From the NCBI RefSeq assembly GCF_014218335.1, contig NZ_AP023367.1, positions 3,039,501 through 3,103,500 on the forward strand: a stretch of 64,000 nucleotides of DNA, in the 5' to 3' direction. Origin of the DNA: Anaerocolumna cellulosilytica. Its GTDB lineage: Bacteria; Bacillota; Clostridia; Lachnospirales; Lachnospiraceae. Positions within the stretch are counted from its first letter, which is position 1; each line of letters starts with the position of its first letter. The notes beneath the pieces are model-generated. The model saw nothing but the letters and a program-made list of their open reading frames with translations, did not search any database and was not told where the DNA came from. A program made the position numbers and the translations under genes. Below are positions 55,279-62,922 of the stretch, piece after piece.

Positions 55279-55566
55279 TTATACTTCCAGCAGACTGCTG
55301 TCAATGTCATTACCGTCAACAATACCTACAACGGTTGAGTCTACTGGTACTTCTGGGCCTCCTGCGGCTCTTCTGGCTGAACTGCCGTCTACAAGGATAA
55401 CCGTTTCTCCGCAGCCGGCACCGATTATATCAGCTGCAATAATCGGTACACCTTCCATTGTTCCGTCTGCGATATTAATGGGTTGAACAATCAACAGTTT
55501 TATTCCTGCCAATTTTTCTTCTTTCTTGGTAGCCCATACATTACCTATCACTTTTCCTATCCTCAT
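55279..55566 (-). CDS. eutN: Microcompartment vertex protein EutN (pentamer, EutN/CcmL family)
   Basis: A 95-residue shell protein that forms pentamers closing the vertices of the microcompartment. MRIGKVIGNVWATKKEEKLAGIKLLIVQPI and GVPIIAADIIGAGCGETVILVDGSSAR match the family. No clear ribosome site precedes the ATG, so it may be made by translational coupling from the gene upstream, 17 bases away. Confidence 0.92.
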   Translation of the reverse strand: MRIGKVIGNVWATKKEEKLAGIKLLIVQPINIADGTMEGVPIIAADIIGAGCGETVILVDGSSARRAAGGPEVPVDSTVVGIVDGNDIDSSLLEV

Positions 55567-55583
55567 AAATAATTATCGGCTTT

Positions 55584-56366
55584 TTATAGCCCGCTCCTCT
55601 TTAACAGAATATTTCTATTCTTCGCAAACTCTTTTGCAAGATCGCTAATAATAGCCTTATCACTGGTGTAAACAGTTACCGCCCCTTCTTCCCAGGCTCT
55701 TTTTATATCACTTTCTGTTACTACCTTTTTATCAATAATGACGTCTTGTTTAGTACATTTTAAATCCTGCAATACATGTACCTGCTGATTATTTTTACTT
55801 TCTGCCTGCTTCTTAAAGCTAACTTGTGCAGGACTATAGCCCATTTCCTCTTCCTGTTTTAAGGTGTTCAAAGCACTCCCTAAGTCTTTCAGCTCACAAA
55901 AGGTCAAGCCACAGGATTTTAAGAACTCAATTTTCTCAAGCATCATGGAATAAAAAGCCTTTGGGGCAAAAGCCTGATAAGAAAAAAGTTCAACTGCCTC
56001 ATTCGGTACATATACTTTTTTTCCTGTTAATATTGCCTGTAAAGCCAGATTCAGATAAAGAGTATCTCCTATGCCTGCTGTTAATTTTCCCAAATTTATG
56101 TTACTAACTGAAAATAAAACAACTGCTTCATAGTCCTCTATCCTGCAATTGTATTCCATTGTCATAGCACATTCAAACTGATAAATCTGTGTAAAATCCG
56201 TGTGCTCTAACACTTCATGACAACAAGTTTTATGTTCTTCCGACAGAATCAATACCTTGGGTTTTTCAGCTTCGCTCAGCCCGGCTTCTTTTGGTTCAGC
56301 TTGACTGCTTTTCAGCTTTTCCATTACCTGCTTTAGAATAATCTCTACAAGCTGCTTATCCTCCAT
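55584..56366 (-). CDS. Eut-associated protein of unknown function
   Basis: A 260-residue protein that recurs between eutJ and eutN in clostridial eut loci (I recall the family as TIGR02536, from memory). It has an N-terminal helix of about 20 residues (EDKQLVEIILKQVMEKLKSS) resembling an encapsulation peptide that could target cargo to the compartment, then a flavoprotein- or Rossmann-like region with YEAVVLFSVSNINLGKLTAGI. No enzyme motif is visible. The start follows GGGGGGTGG. Function unknown. Confidence 0.75.
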   Translation of the reverse strand: MEDKQLVEIILKQVMEKLKSSQAEPKEAGLSEAEKPKVLILSEEHKTCCHEVLEHTDFTQIYQFECAMTMEYNCRIEDYEAVVLFSVSNINLGKLTAGIGDTLYLNLALQAILTGKKVYVPNEAVELFSYQAFAPKAFYSMMLEKIEFLKSCGLTFCELKDLGSALNTLKQEEEMGYSPAQVSFKKQAESKNNQQVHVLQDLKCTKQDVIIDKKVVTESDIKRAWEEGAVTVYTSDKAIISDLAKEFAKNRNILLKRSGL

Positions 56367-56385
56367 GTAACCACCCCCCTCTCAA

Positions 56386-57201
56386 TTATATCTTACAGTT
56401 CTTTGCTATCCCTGTCGGTGTAACAAGAAAAGGGTTTTTGGCTTTCAGAGTCTTTATGCCAACTCGCTTTTCTATAATTTCTTCAATCCCTGTAAGGCAA
56501 CAGGTACCACCACAAAGATAGATAGCATCCACCTGTTCCTTGTCCACATATTTTCCGATAATCGTGGCCATCTTTTCGATTACAGCTTTTACAATAGGAA
56601 GTATTTCCTTGTGTCTTTTATAATCCTGTTTTATTTTTTCCGCTTCCTCGAAACTAATATGATAATTGCCGGATAAAACCAGGGAAACATGAGTACCTCC
56701 TGTTGCTTCATCCTCTGTACTTATTACATTCCCGTCCTTAAAGATGGCAAGACCCGTGGTGCCACCGCCAATATCCACCACTACACCATCTTGTATCTGG
56801 TATATGGAATTGGCTGCCGTAGGTTCATCCAGCACATTGGTAACTATAAAGCCTGCACCTTCCGCAACATATTCATGAGTGCGCACACTGCTCTCTGTCC
56901 CTGCTGGCATGGCAATTGCACAAGAAGTAAGCTCTACCCCCAGTCGGCTTTCTAGCTTTGCTTTTAAATTTTTAACAATCGTTAGAGCGCCCAGATAGTC
57001 TACTACTACGCCATCCTTTAGCACACTCGCCGCCTGTTTCTCACAAGCTATGGGGTTATCTTCCTCATCCAATACAACTATTACTATATAGGCCGTACCT
57101 AAGTCCAATCCCACCTTTAATTTACTGCTTACGGGTTTAAAAATCACTTGCTCTGATTCTTCCACTCTTGCCATATAGGCATCCACTTGTTCAAAGTCCA
57201 T
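56386..57201 (-). CDS. eutJ: Ethanolamine utilization protein EutJ
   Basis: A 271-residue protein of the actin/Hsp70 ATPase fold. EutJ is thought to act as a chaperone for microcompartment enzymes. ATP-binding features are VGLDLGTAYIVIVVLD near residue 30, VVDIGGGTTGLAIFKDG and YLCGGTCCLTGIEEIIEKRVG. It lies between pduL and the unknown protein with 15- and 19-base gaps. AGGAGAGGGCAGG lies before the ATG. Confidence 0.92.
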   Translation of the reverse strand: MDFEQVDAYMARVEESEQVIFKPVSSKLKVGLDLGTAYIVIVVLDEEDNPIACEKQAASVLKDGVVVDYLGALTIVKNLKAKLESRLGVELTSCAIAMPAGTESSVRTHEYVAEGAGFIVTNVLDEPTAANSIYQIQDGVVVDIGGGTTGLAIFKDGNVISTEDEATGGTHVSLVLSGNYHISFEEAEKIKQDYKRHKEILPIVKAVIEKMATIIGKYVDKEQVDAIYLCGGTCCLTGIEEIIEKRVGIKTLKAKNPFLVTPTGIAKNCKI

Positions 57202-57216
57202 TCCTGCCCTCTCCTA

Positions 57217-57846
57217 TCAATTGCTTAACTGTTTCTGTAACACAATTTGCCCCAGAGTAAAACCGCTCACAGCTGCAGCATTAGCCTCGTCAAAATCAAT
57301 GTGCATACGAAAACGTGCTGTATCACTGATACGTATAATAACATCGTTAAAGATAACCGGACGGTCACTGTAAATCTGAACATTTCGTCTGTCTTTGTCT
57401 TTCAGACCCAGTTTTTTGGCAACATCCTTTGGGACATGTATATGCCGATGTGCTACGATAACACCCTGCTTAATATCAAGTATACCGCAGGGGCCTTCAA
57501 TGGAAATTACACCTGAACCTTCTACATCTCCCGATTCTCTAACCGGTGCTTTCACTCCTAAGTCAACACAGTCGCTTTTGGATAGTTCAACCTGCGTATC
57601 CTTTCTTACAGGCCCCAATATGGCTATACGATTTTTTCTTCCCTTGGGTCCAATGAGGTTTACTCTTTCCTCTGCCAAGAATTGTCCTATCTGGGACAAT
57701 TCCCTTTTCGGTGTCAGACTTGCACCCTTACCGAACAGAAATTCCAAATCCTCTTCTGATAAATGGATGTGTCTTGCAGAGACCTCCACTTCCACAAGCC
57801 CGGCTCCCTTAATTGCTTCCATTACAGCTTTAATAATGCCTTCCAC
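57217..57846 (-). CDS. pduL: Phosphotransacetylase PduL-type
   Basis: About 209 residues. It converts acetyl-CoA to acetyl phosphate inside the compartment, recycling CoA. Two conserved histidine motifs, SARHIHLSEEDLEFLFG and VAHRHIHVPKDVAKKLGL, bind zinc. The N-terminal helix EGIIKAVMEAIKGAG is a likely encapsulation peptide. It replaces EutD, which I do not see. I start at GTG 57846, seven bases after GAGAGG; a start 12 codons upstream lies inside eutT. Confidence 0.92.
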   Translation of the reverse strand: MEGIIKAVMEAIKGAGLVEVEVSARHIHLSEEDLEFLFGKGASLTPKRELSQIGQFLAEERVNLIGPKGRKNRIAILGPVRKDTQVELSKSDCVDLGVKAPVRESGDVEGSGVISIEGPCGILDIKQGVIVAHRHIHVPKDVAKKLGLKDKDRRNVQIYSDRPVIFNDVIIRISDTARFRMHIDFDEANAAAVSGFTLGQIVLQKQLSN

Positions 57847-57862
57847 TTTTTTGCCTCTCTTT

Positions 57863-58639
57863 CTAGCGATATAACCCTGCAAGATACATACACATCATTA
57901 TGTGCAAAGCACTGGATAAACGGTTAAATTCCTCTATAATGTCACTTCTGGTACATTTTGCTCCCATTAAAAATGCATCTGCTGCAGAGACTTCCGTTTC
58001 CCTTATCGCCGTACGCAGACGATTTAATAAGGCATAGGTTTTACCCATAGTGTAGTCCGGCATTGTCATTTGTTTTATATTAAAAAATTTCTGGGGATCA
58101 TGAGAACGCTCCCTTAACTCTTTGTGAGTTAGTCCAATAATGGTATGTTCCGATAAGGTTTCTTCTAAAATATCACAGCGCATGATATCCATGAGAATAT
58201 TCTTTATATCATTAAGATCCTCTATAATTTTTTTATTTCCTTCTGCTTCTGCCAAAGTTGCCTGCGTTAAAATAACCATTGCTTGCAAGGTGTCTAATTT
58301 ACCACGAAAATGAATACGCAAATGATTTTTAGGCACCAGCGTATTACCAGTTAACTGGGTCATATGCTCCGGCTTTTCCATATAAAAAGCCCCAGATTCA
58401 TAATCGGTATATTTAGGAACCTGCACCGTAACTTCCTTAGTAGGAGCCTCTCGTAAAGCTGCTTTTTCAGAAGCCTGAGGAAAGGATTGAGCTTCTTCTT
58501 TTGTTCCTATCTTTATTCTGCGTTGCTGCAGATATTCTCTGGCCGCCGGCGAAAGCAATTCCCCTTCTTCCACATAGTAATACTCAGGTTCTTTTCCTTT
58601 CAGCTCTTCTCTGACTATTGCTTCCGTAATTACTTTCAT
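57863..58639 (-). CDS. eutT: Ethanolamine cobalamin adenosyltransferase EutT
   Basis: About 258 residues. EutT makes adenosylcobalamin, the cofactor of ethanolamine ammonia-lyase. Typical parts are the N-terminal LSPAAREYLQQRRIKI and the C-terminal half with PKNHLRIHFRGKLDTLQAMVILTQATLAE, MRCDILEETL and MGAKCTRSDIIEEFNRLSSALHIMM. Its metal ligand cysteines (HCC-like region) are not clearly present, so metal use may differ. I start at ATG 58639 after AGGAGG; an upstream ATG lies before the ribosome site. Confidence 0.85.
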   Translation of the reverse strand: MKVITEAIVREELKGKEPEYYYVEEGELLSPAAREYLQQRRIKIGTKEEAQSFPQASEKAALREAPTKEVTVQVPKYTDYESGAFYMEKPEHMTQLTGNTLVPKNHLRIHFRGKLDTLQAMVILTQATLAEAEGNKKIIEDLNDIKNILMDIMRCDILEETLSEHTIIGLTHKELRERSHDPQKFFNIKQMTMPDYTMGKTYALLNRLRTAIRETEVSAADAFLMGAKCTRSDIIEEFNRLSSALHIMMCMYLAGLYR

Positions 58640-58677
58640 ATGCGCCACCTCCTGTTTCAGCTGTAAATGGCAGTAGT

Positions 58678-58725
58678 GATTACAGAAAGAACCCAAAAAA
58701 TTTACCGGGTTTACCTTCTGTAATC
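58678..58725 (-). promoter_or_regulatory. Long hairpin between eutM and eutT
   Basis: GATTACAGAA and TTCTGTAATC close a stem that continues with AACCC / GGGTT. There is no T run, so it looks like an mRNA stabiliser that keeps abundant shell protein message separate from eutT onwards. Confidence 0.5.
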
Positions 58726-58760
58726 CTATCCTTTAACTTCGTTACAGCCTTTGGAATCTC

Positions 58761-59045
58761 CTATTCCCCGATTTTTGGCAGAATAGTCTGTACTTCCTCG
58801 TGAGGTCTTGGAATAACATGAAGTGAAACTACTTCTCCTACACGCTCTGCTGCTGCCGCACCTGCATCAACGGATGCCTTTACTGCACCTACATCACCGC
58901 GTACCATAACGGTAACAAGTCCACCACCAACATGAACCTTACCAATTAAAGTTACATTTGCTGCCTTCACCATTGCATCTGCTGCTTCAATAGAAGCTAC
59001 TAACCCTTTAGTTTCAATCATTCCTAACGCTTGTTGCATTGCCAT
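58761..59045 (-). CDS. eutM: Microcompartment shell protein EutM (hexamer)
   Basis: A 94-residue single-domain BMC protein that forms the hexagonal facets of the shell. The core [70 protein letters not shown] is canonical. The central pore is lined by the KVHVGGG loop. It lies between eutE (upstream) and the hairpin preceding eutT. The ribosome site is TAAGGAGG. Confidence 0.96.
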   Translation of the reverse strand: MAMQQALGMIETKGLVASIEAADAMVKAANVTLIGKVHVGGGLVTVMVRGDVGAVKASVDAGAAAAERVGEVVSLHVIPRPHEEVQTILPKIGE

Positions 59046-59063
59046 AATAAAATCCTCCTTAAA

Positions 59064-60539
59064 TTATGCGGACTGTAACCGCTCTATTATTTTTTTAACA
59101 ATCTCATCTACTGGTATATCTTTTAAATCAATTATTCCGGAAGTACACTCCGTCTTTACCGGTACATCACCACGGATTTGTTCCATTTCCCTAAGTCCGT
59201 ATGCTACATATTTTAAGTTTAGCAGGTGCATCGGTCCTACGTTTTCCGAAGTTGCACTTCCGCCGATCGCACCGCAGCCAAGGGTGAGTGAGGGCATAAG
59301 TCCGGTAGAACCGCCAATCCCGCCCAATGCACTAGGAGTATTTATCAAAATACGTGACGCGGGAATTCGCTTTGCAAAGTATTCTACAATACTCTCATCC
59401 TGTGTATGCATACTAAAGGTGTGCCCCGCTCCTTCATAATGCAGAATCTTTTGTACTAATTCACATACTTTTTCATAATTATCTTCTGTATAAAAAGCTA
59501 GAATTGGCGCAAGCTTTTCATTGGAATAGGGATGTCCCATACCGATACCGTCTTCTTTTGCCACAATAACTTTTCTGTCTTTTGGGATGCTTAAACCGGA
59601 AAGTTCAGCAATGGTCTGTACACTCTTACCTACGATAACCGGATTCATGGTTCCATTAGCACGGAGAATGAATCGACCAAGCTGTATTTTTTCTTCCGGT
59701 GACAAGAAGTATGCTCCCTGTCTTTCCATTTCCTTTTGTACTTCCTCTGCCATAGCGTTATCACATACTACTGATTGCTCAGAGGCACAAATAGTACCGT
59801 TATCAAAGGTTTTGGAATCCATAATACGTTTTACCGCCAGCTTTAAGTCTGCGGTTTTTTCTATATAGGAAGGTCCATTTCCGGGACCTACACCAATAGC
59901 CGGGGTACCGGAAGAGTAAGCAGCCCGCACCATGGCAGAACCTCCGGTAGCTAGGATTAATGATATATCCGGATGTTTCATTAGATTATCCGTTGCCTGC
60001 ATAGTGGGGATTGTAATACAACCAACGAGATTTTCATTTCCTCCCACTTCAGCAATGGCCTGACGTATAACCTTTACTGTCTCAAGGATACATTTAAGTG
60101 CACTAGGATGTGGTGAGAATATAATTGCATTACCGGCTTTTATCGCAATCTCTGCTTTATATAAAACCGTAGAGGTCGGATTGGTGGAAGGAACTATCCC
60201 GGCAATTACTCCTACCGGAACTGCAATGGAACGGATTTTCTTTTCTTCATCCTTGTCCACCTCGCCAATAGTTTTCATATCTTTTATATGCTCATAGACT
60301 CCTTTGCTTGCAAATACGTTTTTAACTATTTTATCTTCTACAATACCAAAGCCCGTTTCCTTATTAGCAAGTTCTGCAAGACGTCTTGCGTTGCGAATTC
60401 CTGCATCAGCGATTGACTTAACAATTCTGTCAACCCCCTCCTGGCTTAACTGACTCAGTTCCTCCTGGGCAAGCTTTGCTTTCTCTACTAAGTCCCGGAC
60501 CTCCTGTACTGACAGCAGATCTTTATCATATAATTGCAT
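59064..60539 (-). CDS. eutE: Acetaldehyde dehydrogenase (CoA-acylating) EutE
   Basis: A 491-residue enzyme that turns acetaldehyde, CoA and NAD into acetyl-CoA in the compartment. The first 18 residues (QLYDKDLLSVQEVRDLVEKAK) form a likely encapsulation helix. NAD and aldehyde motifs are VGVIAGIVPSTNPTSTVLYKAEIAI, GVGPGNGPSYIEKTAD and the catalytic Cys in FDNGTICASEQSVV. Only three bases separate it from the K-like shell gene. I see no alcohol dehydrogenase (EutG) in the window, so ethanol formation would need an enzyme elsewhere. Confidence 0.95.
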   Translation of the reverse strand: MQLYDKDLLSVQEVRDLVEKAKLAQEELSQLSQEGVDRIVKSIADAGIRNARRLAELANKETGFGIVEDKIVKNVFASKGVYEHIKDMKTIGEVDKDEEKKIRSIAVPVGVIAGIVPSTNPTSTVLYKAEIAIKAGNAIIFSPHPSALKCILETVKVIRQAIAEVGGNENLVGCITIPTMQATDNLMKHPDISLILATGGSAMVRAAYSSGTPAIGVGPGNGPSYIEKTADLKLAVKRIMDSKTFDNGTICASEQSVVCDNAMAEEVQKEMERQGAYFLSPEEKIQLGRFILRANGTMNPVIVGKSVQTIAELSGLSIPKDRKVIVAKEDGIGMGHPYSNEKLAPILAFYTEDNYEKVCELVQKILHYEGAGHTFSMHTQDESIVEYFAKRIPASRILINTPSALGGIGGSTGLMPSLTLGCGAIGGSATSENVGPMHLLNLKYVAYGLREMEQIRGDVPVKTECTSGIIDLKDIPVDEIVKKIIERLQSA

Positions 60540-60542
60540 AAA

Positions 60543-61061
60543 TTATCTCTCCTGTTCTAAGAAACTGCGAATGGACTCAATCAATTGCTTTTTATTTGCA
60601 TACTTGATTTCCTTTCGTGTCAGATTGGTAATGCCAAGTTTACGTGCAAGATTTCTTAAGCTTTCTACGGTCATACCCTCTAAAACCTCTTTAGCGTATT
60701 CCGTTTGTAACCGGCTATTTTCCGTCTCTGAATTTCTTTTTTGGTCATTTTTTACTTCTAATGTCCCTAGCTCTTCCTTTTCTTTGCCGCCTTTTACCTG
60801 CCGTAGCATTTCTTCAACAGAGTCCTCCGGTCTTGGTATGACATGAACAGAAAGTACCGTTCCAAGGTTTTTTGCATAGGAAGAGGAAGCGTCGATTGCA
60901 GCCTTAACAGCACCTACATCACCAGTTATAAGAACCGTCACATAACCGCCTTTTACCAGTGTCAAATCTAATAAATGCACATCCGCTGCTTTTAGAGCGC
61001 TGTCTAACGCTGCTACCGCTGTTAAGTATCCATAAACCTCAATCATACCTAAAGCTTTCAT
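60543..61061 (-). CDS. Shell protein with BMC domain and a nucleic-acid-binding-like C-terminus (EutK-like)
   Basis: A 172-residue protein. Residues 1-90 are a complete BMC domain ([59 protein letters not shown]). Residues 95-130 are a charged linker. Residues 131-170 (VESLRNLARKLGITNLTRKEIKYANKKQLIESIRSFL) resemble the SAP / Rho-N type helix-extended-helix domains that bind nucleic acids. EutK of enterics also has a C-terminal helix-turn-helix domain, but of another type. The function of the tail is inference. It lies between eutE and eutL. Confidence 0.82.
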   Translation of the reverse strand: MKALGMIEVYGYLTAVAALDSALKAADVHLLDLTLVKGGYVTVLITGDVGAVKAAIDASSSYAKNLGTVLSVHVIPRPEDSVEEMLRQVKGGKEKEELGTLEVKNDQKRNSETENSRLQTEYAKEVLEGMTVESLRNLARKLGITNLTRKEIKYANKKQLIESIRSFLEQER

Positions 61062-61094
61062 CTAGTTGTAACATCCTTTCTTGCTAATTTTGAA

Positions 61095-61745
61095 CTACAC
61101 TCTGGGGTTTTCTGCAACAAATTCCACAGCTGCGGCAAAGGCTTCACACGCTGCCTTGCAGGCTGACTGACTTCCGGTAAGTAGAGCGCCACCAAAGTTA
61201 GTTTCTGATGGTGGTGCATATAACACACAAAGAGTTACATCGGCTGCCTTTAGTGCCGCATCAATTCCATACATAGCTTCAAGAGGTGGTGCAATTAAGT
61301 AGGCCAATGCCTCACCCTCTCGGATGCCTGCACTTTCTGAAAGATATGTTCCGGTTCTTGATATACAGTGCGCATAATAGGCAATGCTATCATCCTCATT
61401 GGCAGAGACAAAATAGGCTTCTCTTTCAATGGTATCAACCGCAGCTTCCAAACCACTTTTTACTTCTGCCGGATTGGGTCCGGCAAGTATACCAATTACT
61501 TCTCCGGCAAGCTTTGTATTGGCATTCGCTGCACCACCATAAAAACTTTTAGCATATACCACCGAAACAACCGCTTTCTTTGTTGCTTCATCCAAAGCTG
61601 TATAGGTTACATCATCACAGTCAGCAGTAATTAAAGCTAAGGATTTTTGATCTGGTGCCAACTTCAATTCTCTTGCCAACTCAGGACTAACATTGGGAAT
61701 AATTTTTGTCGCAAGGACACTTGCTCTTACTGGATCTCTTTTCAT
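61095..61745 (-). CDS. eutL: Microcompartment shell protein EutL (trimer, tandem BMC)
   Basis: About 216 residues. EutL forms pseudohexameric trimers with a gated central pore that may bind ethanolamine. Both BMC halves are visible: VRASVLATKIIPNVSPELARELKL near the start and YGIDAALKAADVTLCVLYAPPSETNFGGALLTGSQSACKAACEAFAAAVEFVAENP at the end. I start at ATG 61745 rather than 61757: the distance from GGGT in the type I leader then equals that in the other three copies. It lies between eutC and the K-like gene. Confidence 0.94.
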   Translation of the reverse strand: MKRDPVRASVLATKIIPNVSPELARELKLAPDQKSLALITADCDDVTYTALDEATKKAVVSVVYAKSFYGGAANANTKLAGEVIGILAGPNPAEVKSGLEAAVDTIEREAYFVSANEDDSIAYYAHCISRTGTYLSESAGIREGEALAYLIAPPLEAMYGIDAALKAADVTLCVLYAPPSETNFGGALLTGSQSACKAACEAFAAAVEFVAENPRV

Positions 61746-61850
61746 CTCTATACCCATTGCATATCGCAGGTAAACTTACGATACTGCCACATAAAACATG
61801 TCGAAAGAATGTGTTGTGGCGTCCTTTCTTTTTTATTATTTTCTTCCAAC
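61746..61850 (-). promoter_or_regulatory. Type I leader element upstream of eutL
   Basis: Helix 1 is GTTGGAAGAA against TTCTTTCGAC, kept by two G-U pairs compared with the eutC copy. GCCACA / TGTGGC is unchanged. The third stem is weaker on its left arm (GCAGTATCG) against CGATATGC. GGGT and the ATG follow. Confidence 0.65.
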
Positions 61851-61912
61851 TAAGCTTCCTAATATAACAGGACTAATGATTACAAAACTTAATATATCTT
61901 TGCTTCGAATAA

Positions 61913-62800
61913 CTATAGCTTTAATTCCGTACCGCTTACTTTTTTATCCAGCATGATTTTAATTACTTCTGCGATATGTGCACCTGCCTCTGCAGGAATG
62001 GTTCCTGCTCTGTGAATATTAGATATAACCGTTCTTCTAGCTTCCGGCATACCCACAGTGGCTTTGTATGCTATATATGCGGACATGGACTCTGCCGTAA
62101 TAAGACCTGGCCTTTCTCCAATTAAAACACAAGTAACTTCGGCTCCTGTTATTTCTGAAACCTGATCCATAACACCTACCCTTCCGTATTTTACAAAAAA
62201 GGGAGTTCCTGTTTCTATTCCATAACTCTTTAGCCCCTGCAAAATACCTGGGAGAATATCGCCTACATTTGCTGCAACTGCCGCAGAACTTAAACCATCC
62301 GACACATAAATTTGTACGGTAGGGTTCTTTTTGCATTTTTCAGCTACAACTTTAGCACCATCCTCTGTCAATTTTCTGCCAAGGTCCGGTCTGGTTAAAT
62401 ATACATCCTTACTGTCACACTGACTCTGTACAGTGAATAGCCCCATATTATCAATAAAATCCTGGTCAACGTCAGAAAACACTGCATCCTGTGCTGCGGA
62501 GTGGGCAGCACGGAACTGAAGCAGCGGATCTGTTTTATATCTAGCTCCTGCTCGTCCAATTCCTAAGCGGCATGGTGCATTTTGCTTTAACTCATAATAC
62601 GCTTCTCCATTCACAGGTGCCTCTACTAGATATTGCTTTCTTATATCCACCTCAGTAATATCTGGTATGAAGCCCTCCTCTACTACCGTTTGTGCTACTG
62701 TCTTTTTCACTTCTTCAATAACTGCTCCCGGCTCTTTGCCCTGGCCATTCATTTCTTCCAGAACCTGCTCAATGATTTTTCTTAAGTCATTCTCATTCAT
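61913..62800 (-). CDS. eutC: Ethanolamine ammonia-lyase small subunit
   Basis: A 295-residue subunit of the adenosylcobalamin enzyme that splits ethanolamine to acetaldehyde and ammonia. Family blocks are [14 protein letters not shown]-like ([31 protein letters not shown]), [26 protein letters not shown] and [24 protein letters not shown]. The first 15 residues ([18 protein letters not shown]) look like an encapsulation helix. It follows eutB across a type I leader that contains its start signals. Confidence 0.96.
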   Translation of the reverse strand: MNENDLRKIIEQVLEEMNGQGKEPGAVIEEVKKTVAQTVVEEGFIPDITEVDIRKQYLVEAPVNGEAYYELKQNAPCRLGIGRAGARYKTDPLLQFRAAHSAAQDAVFSDVDQDFIDNMGLFTVQSQCDSKDVYLTRPDLGRKLTEDGAKVVAEKCKKNPTVQIYVSDGLSSAAVAANVGDILPGILQGLKSYGIETGTPFFVKYGRVGVMDQVSEITGAEVTCVLIGERPGLITAESMSAYIAYKATVGMPEARRTVISNIHRAGTIPAEAGAHIAEVIKIMLDKKVSGTELKL

Positions 62801-62908
62801 CTTTACACCCGTTGCATATTGCAGGTTAGCTGCAATACTGCCACAAATAGAACAGGTTGAAAGAATGGCTGTGTGGCATCCTTTCTACTTTTATATTTTC
62901 TTTCAACC
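62801..62908 (-). promoter_or_regulatory. Type I leader element upstream of eutC (clearest copy)
   Basis: On the minus strand: GGTTGAAAGAA (62898-62908) pairs with TTCTTTCAACC (62855-62865). GCCACA (62872-62877) in that loop pairs with TGTGGC (62840-62845) beyond it, so the helices cross. Then GCAGTATTGCAG (62830-62841) pairs with CTGCAATATGC (62814-62824), followed by CGGGTG and the ATG. Confidence 0.7.
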
Positions 62909-62922
62909 TTACAACCTCCTTC

